Below the pieces are notes generated by a model. It saw only the letters and a list, made by a program, of their open reading frames with translations, was not told the DNA's origin and did no database searches. Of a DNA stretch of 64,000 nt, positions 1-9,291 are shown piece by piece (the stretch's first letter is position 1; each line of letters begins with the position of its first letter). The DNA is from Branchipolynoe longqiensis. Its lineage: Eukaryota > Annelida > Polychaeta > Phyllodocida > Polynoidae. The stretch covers positions 89,007,865 to 89,071,864 of the forward strand of contig CM059190.1 of the NCBI GenBank assembly GCA_030323885.1, in the 5' to 3' direction. A program made the position numbers and the translations under genes.

Positions 1-1200
1 TCATATTATATATATATAGGTCTACACTCCAACACATTATATGGAATTACATAACATTTACATAAATTGTTTGGTGTTACAGTGAATGTAAATGGAGAGG
101 CAGTTGACAGGTGAACAGACAGGTGGTGCACTCAACGGATCTGAGGTTGACTAGGATGGAACGATAGAGGACTAGATCAAGGCTCCTCCAATTGATGACT
201 GAGGGAGGACTAATGGCTGAGGAGCTGATAGAAGCTTCTGGCCTTATTATACTCGTATAGTGGCTTTAGCAGCATATATATAGATATATGCCTACATAGT
301 GAGCCAGTGCTATCTATGTATGGGGTTAAATCGACGCCCCGTGGTGCACACGTGTCCATTACCGTTTCATAGTGAAGGCATTTATTGCGCCTTCTCTTGC
401 ATTTATGTATGACAACACATGACGATCTGATGGGTAGCCGGTATAGCAAGCAACGCATATATGTAGGCCTAATCCTCTTCTCCGACTCTGTTCGCAACTA
501 TTGGATCCAGTGCTGGTCACTATTTTGGGTTCTTGAAAGGCTTTAGCTGGTGTTTAGGCCTATATAGGTAAAATTGAAGGAGCCTTTTGTTAGAAATCAG
601 ACATGAATATCACATAGACTCACAGAGCAAATCACACATGGGTATAATATTTAAATAAATAAATAAAACGTTGACAAATATTTATTTACTCGATCGACCC
701 CTTTCGGAGTAGGCTATGAGAACAACAAACATACATCTTTAGTTTAGTTCACCGGAATCTAATTACCAAGATAAGTAGAAAAATAACCGTGTCTACAATA
801 TCAAGTGAAAGAATCGATTATACATATTTGCTTGCACCATACTAGTCCTCGTGGATTGGTAGAATGTTTTCAAATGGCTCTCAGCCTTGGGCTCTCACCA
901 ATTTTGTAGTCAGTTTGCCCAGCCTACACATTTGATTTTTGTTCTTCTCTTTCAAAATGCAGTATACTGAGTGAACAACCGCTTCTGGACTGACTAACGC
1001 TAAAATTATATAATTGTAAACATTGTGTATTATATTTGCTATGCATATTATATATATTACATACACATGAATAAAAAGTAAAGAGACAATTCGCAAGATC
1101 CAAATACTGTATTGCGAGTCATAGGCCTTATTGATATTTGGACAAAATAAGCAAAATAATCTCACACCACCTAATTCAGGTATCTAAAATTACAATGATC
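1..1200. other. AT-rich intergenic DNA, nothing recognised
   Basis: The stretch is AT-rich with a short (TA) run at its left edge. Its open frames are short, lack any domain-like motif and sit in AT-rich low-information sequence. I see no SINE head, TIR or coding signal here. Confidence 0.6.
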
Positions 1201-1730
1201 TAAAGCTGTGTTCACACAGGAAAAGTTTACGCCGCTTTATACAAGGCAGATAATATGAACCGAACTAGTGTCGCGTCCACACGGGCAGTACTTGGGCCGG
1301 AAATCGATATCAGCGCATGAGCAAGTCCATACTAACCAGTGCCAGTTTCGGTTAGTCGACGTCGGCACGAGAGAGTGTGGGTTTGACCTAGATATGTATA
1401 GACTGAATCATATTGTTTTGGAACCGTAAAAACTTCTGCTGGGCAGTGAAAACCTATAAATAAATGATGAAAAAACCATCTGTGCACCTCTATCCGGTTC
1501 ATAGACCAAATTATATAATAAGTCGGCTGCGTTCACATGGGCGATATAAGTCGAATCATAAAATTTGGTTCATATAAACCACCTACACAAGTGGTTTATA
1601 AAATCCGAATAATATGAATCGAATCAGCCGTAATCCGACTTAGCCTCGCATTCATATGCGAAATGTAACCCGAACTATACAAGTCGATTTTTATGATTCG
1701 AATTAACTGCCCCGTGTGAACAGGGCTTAA
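1201..1730. mobile_element. PIF/Harbinger-like MITE with TAA target duplication
   Basis: The left end AGCTGTGTTCACAC and the reverse complement of the right end (AGCCCTGTTCACAC) form terminal inverted repeats. The element itself is 1204-1727 (524 bp) and is flanked by TAA at 1201-1203 and 1728-1730. A 3-bp TAA/TTA duplication with such TIRs is typical of PIF/Harbinger non-autonomous elements. There is no transposase. The interior repeats variants of a GAATC/CCGA-type word. Confidence 0.75.
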
Positions 1731-2150
1731 GTGCATGTAAATAACTTCAAATTCACGGCTCAATCCGCTGTTTCATCCACTAGCAACTGGGACACATACA
1801 TCATGTAAATAGTTCCAACGCAAACTGAACCGGGTTCCACTCCAGTCCTGAGTCGTTCCGATTCCATCCGCAAAACTCATTAAATCTTTTAGGAATACTG
1901 GTTTTTACCAAAAATTCACTTTCCGTTTTTAACTTGAAGTCTTTTACTGTTGATTTTATTTATCATATACCATTTGTGATTTAACCACAGGTGTATGCTC
2001 TTTTGGCATACATTTCTGTGCTCTATTTTACTGGTTTGAAATGTATTTATTTACTCAGATATGTTTAACCACTGTATGTTCCCAATAGCCAATATCTACC
2101 TTTTGTGTTGGGGTGTTATTAAACAAATAAACAAACAAAAACCATTCCAG
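1731..2150 (+). other. Non-coding; possible 3' end of an old LINE
   Basis: No gene is visible. The last ~100 bases end in GTGTTGGGGTGTTATT followed by an (AAACAA)-type tail, which resembles the 3' end of CR1/L2-type LINEs. No coding part remains, so this is a weak call. Confidence 0.25.
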
Positions 2151-2159
2151 TATTATTCA

Positions 2160-2410
2160 TAAACTAGTGTGCCAGTCTCAGCTGCAAATGGAGATGACAT
2201 AGGCTCGAATCCTGCACCGAAATGGATCTTCACGATCGTTGTGAGTCAAAAACTGAGTAAACCGCTTATCTGAGCCTACTCCTAAAGTATCTTGCCCTGT
2301 AACAATAACAATATTGTGCTGAGGTGCATACAGATGAGGGGCTTGGGACATGCAGGCATGCCTACTCTCGGACGTAGAGGTTGTTATTCAAGAGTGGTTG
2401 AGTTCATTAG
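2160..2410 (+). repeat. Possible tRNA-like SINE remnant
   Basis: The segment has a B-box-like GGCTCGAATCC near 2200 and ends in an (AACAATA)-type tail near 2400-2420. The A box is poor and no target duplication is evident. It could be another decayed SINE family unrelated to SINE-A. Confidence 0.3.
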
Positions 2411-2574
2411 CGAATAACAATAACAATAAATTAGCTACTATCACACTACTCACTGAACTAAAAACTAACATACACCAGATATAGCAACTTTAATTGCCAG
2501 TCTGACAATTTTAGGTTTTATGTACATAAGGTTGATAATTACAATTTAGCTGAATTTAGCTTGAAGTAACTTTT

Positions 2575-2743
2575 ATTCTAAAACTGCACAATGCGATGGT
2601 TTTGAATTTCTACCATTTCTGTGAGATAAGTACATTAAGTTGGTCATTATGATCTACTTTACTTTAATTTGAAATAACTATTATTTTAAATGGTTAATTT
2701 TCGAGATGTTTGAAGTGAATAAATGTAAAGTTAACTTTGACAT
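2575..2743. mobile_element. CATAG-MITE fragment
   Basis: It begins with a decayed form of the terminal sequence (TAAAACTGCACAATGCGATGG) and continues with the family's interior (ACTTTACTTTAATTTGAA and so on). It breaks off where the SINE at 2744 begins. Confidence 0.6.
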
Positions 2744-2955
2744 GCAGACGGTAGGGCCGAATGAGTTGAGCGTCCGTCTCCCGTTTTGGTAGATTGTGGC
2801 ATTCGAACCCTGTTTGAGTCAAACCGATGACTTAAAAATTAATACTTGTCACTTAATAGCTACGTGCTCCGCATTATTAGGATAGGGCAAGGAGCAGTGG
2901 AATGAGGAAGACCAATCGTCTGCGATTGAAATTCCCACAGCTTAATCAACTAATG
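2744..2955 (+). mobile_element. tRNA-derived SINE, SINE-A head with alternative tail (SINE-B)
   Basis: The head contains the A-box-like GGCCGAATGAGTTGAGCG and B-box-like ATTCGAACCC, then the shared body GAGTCAAACC-GATGACTTAAAAATT and the ATTATTAGGATAGGGCAAGG block. After that block the sequence changes to GCAGTGGAATGAGGAAGACCA, unlike SINE-A. The same alternative tail occurs at about 3400, 32310 and 62950. Confidence 0.7.
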
Positions 2956-2957
2956 CT

Positions 2958-3208
2958 TTTGTTGTGGTTTGACATCCTAACAACATCTAAGGTCATAGCA
3001 GGATGGGAACTGACTTGTGACAGTGCGCACTCATGGTGACTTTATAGTGCTGCCCCACTGGGAGACTAGGCCACCAGACCATGACCTGATATCCCACTCA
3101 GTCACATTATCCTGACACTGAGCCAACCAGTCCTTGCCCTATCCTAATAATGCCGAGCGACAAGTATCAAATTTAAAGTTATTGGTTTGACTCGACCAGG
3201 GTACCCCC
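2958..3208 (-). mobile_element. SINE-A copy, 5'-truncated
   Basis: It is read on the minus strand: the (CAA)-rich 3' end lies at 2958 and the body runs to GACTCGACCAGGG at about 3205. The conserved middle is present (the region around GGGCAGCACTATAAAGTC and CATCCTGATATGACC). The tRNA-like head is missing. Confidence 0.8.
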
Positions 3209-3262
3209 AAATAATATTTTCATCTTAGGGAAGTATACTTGATTTACCCATACTAAATGAAG

Positions 3263-3520
3263 CTAGCGAAATGGCTAAATAAGTTGAGCACTCGCACGGG
3301 TGAACAGGCAGGTGACGCATACCCGGGTTCGAGCCTCGGTCGAGTCAAACCAATGACTTAAAGATCGATGCTTGTCGCTATTTAGCCTGACACTCGGCAT
3401 GACATGGAACAGCGGAGAGAGAAAGACCAATTACCTGTAGTTTTTTTTTGGTCCATTAGTTGTTTAAGCAGGGGAAATTTCAGTCATAGACGACTGGTCT
3501 TCCTCATTCCACTGCTGGTC
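3263..3520 (+). mobile_element. SINE-B head plus an inverted SINE-B tail
   Basis: 3263-3420 holds a tRNA-like head with GGGTTCGAGCCTCGG and the SINE-A/B body. 3455-3520 holds the SINE-B tail in the opposite orientation (CTTCCTCATTCCACTGCTGG). The two pieces form an imperfect foldback and are probably two nested or adjoining copies. Confidence 0.6.
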
Positions 3521-3755
3521 GATAGAAAGCCCGAGTCTACACTTTTACCGACCCAAGGGATTTTTAACCTCCCACACCACATAGACATGGTATGAGAGCA
3601 ACCGGCCTTTGATGACGCTGTAAGTTATACACAGCGGTGGAAATCTAAATTGGCAGAGCTGGGGGCACGGGGAATCGAACCGCCAACCCTCAGATTAGGA
3701 GTCTGACCTAGAAAAAAGTCAGACACTCTAACCACTCCTCCACAGAGAACGCCAC
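3521..3755 (-). mobile_element. SINE-C, serine/leucine tRNA-like head
   Basis: On the minus strand the head reads TGTGGAGGAGTGGTTAGAG, then a region with TTTTTTCTAGGTCAGA, then B box GCGGTTCGATTCCCCG. The body matches the plus-strand copy at 63693-63940 (GGCCGGTTGCTCTCATACCA, ATCCCTTGGGTCGGTAAA). The D-arm form suggests descent from a class II tRNA. It is a SINE, not a functional tRNA gene. Confidence 0.7.
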
Positions 3756-3897
3756 AGTTAAAATCCGCTCTACTTAATCAACAACAAAAACAATTCAGAC
3801 ACAAAAGAAACGAGGTGCATTTACTATTTATAATGCGCAATTTCAATGAGTGGCGTTCCCGCATATAAACGTCACTCATTTACCAAAAAAAACACCA

Positions 3898-4028
3898 CAT
3901 TCCACTACAGTTGGCTATGTTTACTAGTTGCTTCTGCCTACCTGACAATGCGCATGTGCAGGAATTCTATGGCGTAAACAAAAACACTCAGCGCGTCTAT
4001 TGGAGCCATGTTGTAAGGCAACCGCACG
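3898..4028 (+). repeat. Dispersed repeat, empty paralogue of the 18708-19473 site
   Basis: This matches the reverse complement of 19402-19473 joined to the reverse complement of 18708-18758, with the Harbinger-like MITE of 18759-19398 absent. Shared blocks include GGCTATGTTTACTAGTT, GTGCAGGAATTCTATGG and ACACTCAGCGCGTCT. The family itself is unidentified. Confidence 0.75.
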
Positions 4029-4197
4029 AATGACGTTCCCGCATATAAAAATAGAGCCTATCAACTATCCTTTTGATAGATACAAATCACATCATTGACC
4101 AACTCGCCTTTTGTTGGCTTGTTCACCCAACAGAAGATGCACCGGATTGATTAAAAGTAACTAAAGCAATTTCACCAACAGGAACACCCGATATCTC
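4029..4197. other. Intergenic, nothing recognised
   Basis: No coding signal is visible. The word GACGTTCCCGCATATAAA at about 4031 recurs near 3855, where it forms part of a small imperfect hairpin (AATGAGTG...CACTCATT). Confidence 0.5.
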
Positions 4198-4372
4198 ATA
4201 CCCCAGTCATACTACAGCTTGCGATCACCTTAGACCAAAGAACCCACACTTACCAGTGATGCCCAGACATCCACAACCATTGTTTTGGTAGCAAGGACGT
4301 CTCGGGTGAGTGTGGGTTCTTTGGTCTAAGGCGATCATAAAGTGGCCGCAAGCTGTAGTGTGACTGGGGTAT
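4198..4372. mobile_element. Small palindromic MITE
   Basis: The arms are inverted: ATACCCCAGTCATACTACAG at the left, and the reverse complement of the right end begins ATACCCCAGTCACACTACAG. A second inverted block (CCTTAGACCAAAGAACCC) lies inside, so most of the 175 bp folds back. The CCCCAGTCACACTA end resembles the Harbinger-like MITE ends at 6183 and 60549. Confidence 0.7.
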
Positions 4373-4399
4373 ATAACCTACTTGAGGTGCATTTTCTAT

Positions 4400-4482
4400 G
4401 AGTGGCTTTGCCATGGGATGTGCCCGTCCTGATATGACCTCAGATGTTGCCAGGACGTAAAACTCCAACAACCAACTAACCG
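4400..4482 (+). mobile_element. SINE-A 3' fragment
   Basis: Only the terminal ~80 bp is present: GAGTGGCTTTGCCATG-like remnant, CCGTCCTGATATGACC, GATGTTGCCAGGACGTAAA and the CCAACAACCAAC tail. Confidence 0.65.
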
Positions 4483-5343
4483 TATCAGTGGCACATTCTT
4501 CGGGTCTGAGGGTCCGATGGCAGCGCAATTTGTAGCATTTTTCTACCGAGATAATGACCCAAAGTTATGGTGGCCACGCACTTCATGTACTGAGAAATGA
4601 ATAGAAGTAATATTATCGCTATTACTTAGCCAGCCCCCCCCCCCCCTTCCCCGCGCCCCCACCCCCCACCCGCACTCCATTACCCCATATTCCAGGCCGA
4701 CCGGCCATCGGACACATCAGATCACTTCCATAGAAAATGGTGATATAGTAGGAGCTCATCATAATATCTCAATTAACCTCTCTATTACCAGCTCGCCAAA
4801 ATTTACTCATACTTTTTCCGAATTACTACTATGTAATTTTTTGCCAAACAAGTAGACTAAATATAGAAATACTTATGTCTCTACGAAACAATTTCTTTTA
4901 ATTGTCAGTTTTTGTTCACTATTAAATATTAAATCTCCCCCCCCCCCTCATCTTCTCCCCCCCTCTCTTTCCCCCGGGCCCTCGCCCGCCCTTTCTCTGT
5001 GGATATTGATATATACACATATATTTCTATGTGATGTATAACGCATTATACGAGTATAAATACCAGGGTAACATGTACATCCTATATTTCCTCTTGTGCA
5101 TTGGTAGAGTGCCCCCCCCCCCTCCAGCTATCGGGTAAATTGCCAGGTGGGCGCCCCCCCCCTCGTGTCACACACTGGAGGAAATTAAATATTTACAATA
5201 TTAAATAATATTCATAATGTTATGTATACATAATATTATATAGGACTTCATATAAGTACGTATATCAACTTAATAGTTTTTTTTGTTTATTGGGGCTAAA
5301 ACTCGCTTGCAAAGATCTCTGGTTTATGCATACCCTTTGACTT
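4483..5343. other. Intergenic with three poly-C tracts
   Basis: C-rich low-complexity runs occur near 4632-4675, 4936-4990 and 5113-5165 in otherwise AT-rich DNA. No gene, TIR or SINE head is seen. Confidence 0.5.
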
Positions 5344-5654
5344 GGTTGGTTGTTGGAGCTTTACATCCTGGCAACATCTAAGGTCATATCAGGATGGCAA
5401 CCGAATTGTGACAATGCACACTCATGGCAACTTCATAGGGCTGCCCCAATGGGAGACCAGGCCACCAGCACCATGACCTGATATCCAAATCAGTCACATT
5501 ATCCTGCCACTGAGCCAACCAGTCCTTGCCCTATCTTAATAATAATGCCGAGCGCCTGGCTAGAAGCGACACGTATCAATTCTTAAGTCATTGGTTTGAC
5601 TCGACCATGGGTTCGAATCCCACGATCTGCCAAAACAGGAGGTGGCTTTGACTT
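5335..5654 (-). mobile_element. SINE-A with CTTTGACTT target duplication
   Basis: The SINE (5344-5645, minus strand) is bracketed by CTTTGACTT at 5335-5343 and 5646-5654. The body is complete but only part of the tRNA-like head is left (up to GATCTGCCAAAACAGGAGG), as in a 5'-truncated retroposition product. Confidence 0.8.
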
Positions 5655-6049
5655 AGTAAATACAATCTGTTGTGTGTTCAATGTGTTAAAGCAATGATTT
5701 ACACATACACAGAATGGGTTCTTGGAAATAGAAAGAACCAATAAAAAATACAAATAAATAACCAAACAAGAACTCTTAATGCAACCAGCACAAGTTGTCG
5801 ATCCAGATCAGTACGTGAGAGCTGACAAATAACCTATTCAAGGAATAAATATTCTTAGTCAAAACATTTTTGAGGGGCAAATTGTTGACCAGTCATCAGT
5901 GAAGTAAGTCACCTTGTAACACACCGAAGGCTAGTCTTGGGTAACACTCAGCAACCCACACATATTTATAATTAATCAACAACCATTGAATACAACATTC
6001 AACGCTGCCCTAGTTATACACTGCAATTACATTAAATTAACACCAGACT
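5655..6049. other. Intergenic, nothing recognised
   Basis: AT-rich sequence with no motif I can assign. Confidence 0.5.
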
Positions 6050-7062
6050 TGATAGCAGCATCAGGAATAGTGCTGGCTGGCTTCTCATGTGAGAGGCCTT
6101 GGGTTCGAACACCGACCGAGTAAAACCAATGACCCACAACATTGAAATGTGTTGGTACCTAGCCTCGTGCTTGACAATGTTATGGCCCTGTCACACTATG
6201 ACGTAACGACGTCAAAGTAGGGAGAACGTGAAGAACGTTGAACTTCTCGGCGTAGTATGCAAATTTGGGCACAAGTTGAACGTGGATGCAGCGTAGTGGA
6301 CGAGAGTGTAACGTCGGTAAAGCGTAGTGATACCGTCATTCAATGAGAGAGGACAACTTCATTACGTTCACGGAACGTTATGAACGTTATTCCATCGCCA
6401 GAACTACGTTACCTGATGGCGAAACGTTGAACTACGTTGAACGTACATTCTCCTGACGTTCTCCTGATGTTATCCTGATGTTATCCTGACATTATCCTGA
6501 CGTTCCCATTACGCTGCGTGGACGTTTCCACCGGGTTTAATGTGGGTCAACGTAGTGCAACATAGTGCAACGTAGTCGAACGTAGTGACTAACGTTTTAA
6601 TAACGTTGGTTTAACATCATTGACGTTCACCGAACGTGTACAGAACATACGGCAAACATAAACCCTTACGTTCAAACTACGTCAAAAGTTTTGAACATGT
6701 CCAAAACCTTGACGTAACTCGACGTAACACGACGTAATGTGACATAGCTCGACGTCATTCTAATGTCATTATGACGTCATAATAACGTAATCCAACGTAC
6801 ATCAACGTAATGACGAAAAATCACCACGTTAGGCTCACGTTCGCTCATTATGTTGTAGTGTGACAGGGGTATAAGGATAGGGCAAGGCTTAGTTTGCTTA
6901 GCATCAGACTAATGTGACTGAGTGGGGTATCGGGTCCTGGGCGTCGGTGGCCTGGTCTTTCAGTGAGGCAGCACTATAAACTAACCACGAGTGCCTACTC
7001 TCACAGGTTGGTACCCTTCCTGATACGACCTTAGGAGTTGCCTGAATGTAACCTCCCCCCCC
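6050..7062 (+). mobile_element. SINE-A copy split by a MITE
   Basis: The head and first half (6050-6182, with GGGTTCGAACACC) and the second half (6872-7062, from AGGATAGGGCAAGG to GGAGTTGCCTGAATGTAA) are collinear with SINE-A. They are separated exactly by the 6183-6871 MITE, so the MITE inserted after the SINE. The 3' end runs into a C-rich/A-rich junction just before the Ngaro-like element. Confidence 0.8.
6183..6871. mobile_element. Harbinger-like MITE, ACGTT-saturated interior
   Basis: The left end is TGGCCCTGTCACACTATGAC and the reverse complement of the right end is TACCCCTGTCACACTACAAC. Flanks are TTA (6180-6182) and TAA (6872-6874). The 689-bp interior is almost entirely variants of AACGT/GACGT/ACGTT, including TGACGTCA-type palindromes. 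It has no coding frame. The second copy of this family is 60549-61214, in the opposite orientation. Confidence 0.8.
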
Positions 7063-7095
7063 ACCCCCCGCAAAAAAAACCCCAACATATAATGT

Positions 7096-7287
7096 GATGC
7101 GCAGCGAAGGAGGAAGACGGAGGCAGGGGTGGAGAAAACACACTTTATTACGTAAAGTGGGGGGGGGGGGGGGCAATGTACAATGTGGGGAGGTAGTTGT
7201 ACAATGTAATGAGTGAATAAAGTGCAGGATAATGTCAGGATAATGTCAGAGTCTTTTTAGGGGAGCGGCCCCGAAGAGCCCTCCGCC
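7096..7287 (-). repeat. Split direct repeat B2 (outer 3' end)
   Basis: This is nearly identical to 7517-7700. Shared stretches include GATGCGCAGCGAAGGAGGAAG, CAATGTACAATGTGGGGAGG and the duplicated AGGATAATGTC. The G run differs in length and a few bases differ. Confidence 0.9.
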
Positions 7288-7326
7288 ATATAAGGTAGAA
7301 GTGAGTGGAGTTTGGGTTGTGGGTGG

Positions 7327-7516
7327 AGAAGAAAGGAGGAGTGCGTCTGGCAGGAGATGGAGGCTGAGTGGCGAGAGAGGGCAGAGAGGCTGGGTTATAA
7401 GGGAGGGAGAGAGGGGGGGTTACGCAATGCAATGGTCGCGGGCTGGGGGGGGGGAGGGAGAGGGGGGGGGTACTCCTCCTCCACCACGAATCAAACGCAA
7501 TGCAAGCATTACGACC
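7327..7516 (-). repeat. Split direct repeat A2
   Basis: It matches A1 (17104-17285): AGAAGAAAGGAGGAGTGCGT, GGGAGGGAGAGAGG, TTACGCAATGCAA and the terminal GCAAGCATTACGACC are shared. It differs from A1 by small indels such as one near 7362-7371. It lies directly against B1. Confidence 0.9.
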
Positions 7517-7700
7517 GATGCGCAGCGAAGGAGGAAGACGGAGGCAGGGGTGGAGAAAACACACTTTATTATGTAAGGTGGGGGGGGGCAATGTACAATG
7601 TGGGGAGGTAGCTGTACAATGTAATGAGTGAATAAAGTGCAGGATAATGTCAGGATAATGTCAGTCTTTTTAGGGGAGCAGCCCCGAAGAGCCCTCCGCC
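7517..7700 (-). repeat. Split direct repeat B1
   Basis: This is the inner copy of the B repeat. The recombinase frame ends inside it, after the equivalent of GAAGAGCCCTCCGCC. B1 begins immediately after A2, with no spacer. Confidence 0.9.
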
Positions 7701-8652
7701 AAAACATAGGAGAGGGCTCGAGGGGCAGCTGAGGCGGCGAGGCGGGGGAGGTATGTGTGGACCGCCCCGGAGGTCCAGGTGCCCTGGGCCATGATGTCGC
7801 GGAGGGGGACCCCGGCCCTCTGGCAGGCCTGGGCTGCGCCCCGACGTAGGCTGTGGAGGGTGTAGCTGTCGGGGGCGGGGATGGCGAGGGCGCGGAGCGC
7901 GCCCCTGAGGAGGGTGGTGAGGGTCCTGGGGTCGAGCGGGCGGCCCGAGGGCATGATGAAGGCCGGGGCATCCGGGGCGGCAGGCACAAGGGCGGTGGAG
8001 GCGTGCCAGGCGGCGACCGGGCAGAGGGGGGAACCCGGGGTCGCGGGGATGAAGAGGGCGACCGCCCCCGAGGGCAGCGTGATGGTTTTTGATGTCCTGA
8101 GGAGCACGCGAAGGCCGCCGAGGCGGGGGCGACGTCGGCATGGGTGATGGTGTGGCGGCCGCCCCACCCCTCGGGGCTGGGAGACAGGAGGCTGGATTGT
8201 CTGAGCATCCCGTAGTATCCGAGGAGGAGGGCGGCCCGAGGGACGACGCCCGAGGGCCCGGCAGAGAGGAGGTGCGTGACGACAGTGGCAAGGTGGTGAG
8301 GCAGAAGGGGCGGGGCTGGCCTCGCGACGTGGGCGGAGGCCCGCTCCCCGCCTCGGCAGACGTCCCGGGCGAGGCGCGATCCGAAGGCGGTGGGATCGCC
8401 CCCGGAGGCCTCCACCCAGGAGTGAGCCCCGGATAGGGTGTTGCGGATGGAGGCAGGGGCGATGGAGCGGGTGTAGAGGGCGGCCGTGTAGGCCGTGACA
8501 TCGAAGGCGGTGGGAGCCAGAGGGTCGCGCCCGTGGCCCGAGGCGAAGGTGACTTAGTCGTGAGCCTGGCGGCGGCGGTTTCTCCAGGTGGCGGGGGCGA
8601 GGGCGGCGATCCTGAGGCCGTCGACCGCTGCCACCTCGGCGGAGGAGAACCC
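7670..8652 (-). pseudogene. Tyrosine recombinase (YR) of the Ngaro-like element, broken
   Basis: The enzyme would cut and rejoin DNA when the circular cDNA of the element integrates. The catalytic set is visible: an arginine in GYYGMLRQSS (encoded near 8200), HSLRRG as the HxxR box, and GTWTSGAVHTYL with the tryptophan and the nucleophilic tyrosine. The frame is damaged. There is an in-frame TAA at 8554-8556 in the N-terminal part. A frameshift near 8105 moves the C-terminal half (SKTITLPSG to the end) into another frame. The C-terminus runs into repeat B1. The proline/arginine-rich long frames covering the same bases are shadows caused by high GC. The family call is secure; the element is not functional as read. 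Confidence 0.85.
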
Positions 8653-8657
8653 TGGAA

Positions 8658-9134
8658 TCAGAGGCCAGGGTTGTAGGGGAAGCTGTCGTGATCGGGGTGG
8701 ACGTAGGTGAGTCCGAGGCGAGCGACCTCGGTCTGGGCGAGCTCGGCACAGGGGCCGGGGAGATGGGCGCGGCTGAGGGCGTCCGCAAGGATGAGCTCCG
8801 CCCTGGGCTTATGGAGGATGGCGAGGGTAAATGAGCCCTCGGCGGCCATAAGCCAGAGCTCCAGGGCGCAGGTTCCGAGGACCGCATCACGGGCCCGCCC
8901 GGATTCGAGGGCGGCCGCGGAGGCCTGGTTGTCGGTATTGACGACAACGGTGGCCCCCGCGACGTCGCAGGGGAGGAGGGCGTGGAGGGCGACCACCAGG
9001 TTGATGGCCTCGAGCTGGTGGATGGAGGGATACCGCTCCCGGTAAGCTGCGGAGTACCTTCGGGCGTAGCAGTGAGTGGCGGAGTAGGCCCCCCTGCCAG
9101 TGAGGCAGGAGTCGCACTCTATCACCACCCGGTG
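8658..9134 (-). pseudogene. RNase H domain of the Ngaro-like pol, separated from its RT
   Basis: RNase H removes the RNA strand during cDNA synthesis. The sequence shows VIECDSCLTGRGAYS (first catalytic Asp), HQLEAINLVVAL (Glu), VVNTDNQASAAAL (Asp) and ILADALSRAHL (final Asp). The frame is open from the insertion point to its stop at 8658-8660, just before the recombinase. It was originally continuous with the RT at 13685: both sides share CGGTG, the target duplication of the Gypsy element, and the protein frame continues if one copy is removed. The methionine at 9140 comes from the Gypsy LTR and is not a native start. Confidence 0.85.
9130..9134. repeat. Target-site duplication CGGTG (left)
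   Basis: Identical to 13685-13689. It is 5 bp long, the usual size for Gypsy integrases. Confidence 0.9.
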
Positions 9135-9259
9135 TGTCATGTATCTGTGTCATCGGTAACCATGATGTAACGATGACGTCACGTACAGATATGCTAGGAT
9201 GAGGTAAGATAAATAAACAGTTCGATAACGCAGCTCAAGGTGTTCGCTCGTACATTACA
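9135..9259 (+). repeat. Gypsy 5' LTR
   Basis: 125 bp, unusually short for this group. It contains a CRE-like octamer TGACGTCA at 9174-9181 and an AATAAA polyadenylation signal at 9212-9217. It differs from the 3' LTR only by T/C within ACCATGAYGTAACG. Confidence 0.95.
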
Positions 9260-9277
9260 TGGTGTCAGATGTATAGG
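9260..9277 (+). promoter_or_regulatory. Primer-binding site, probably tRNA-Leu
   Basis: TGGTGTCAGA directly follows the LTR and is complementary to a tRNA 3' end of the form ...TCTGACACCA, as in leucine tRNAs. Complementarity weakens after about 10 bases. The primer assignment is from general knowledge of tRNA-Leu acceptor stems. Confidence 0.65.
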
Positions 9278-9291
9278 AAGAACTCAATGAC

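Noticed and set aside
3521..3755. Functional tRNA-Ser/Leu gene with intron-like insertion
   Set aside because: A second copy at 63693 shares a long non-tRNA body, and the anticodon region is not recognisable.
7420..8947. Three overlapping long frames (283-425 aa) on minus taken as separate proteins
   Set aside because: Only parts of two of them carry the tyrosine recombinase; the remainder are out-of-frame shadows around a frameshift.
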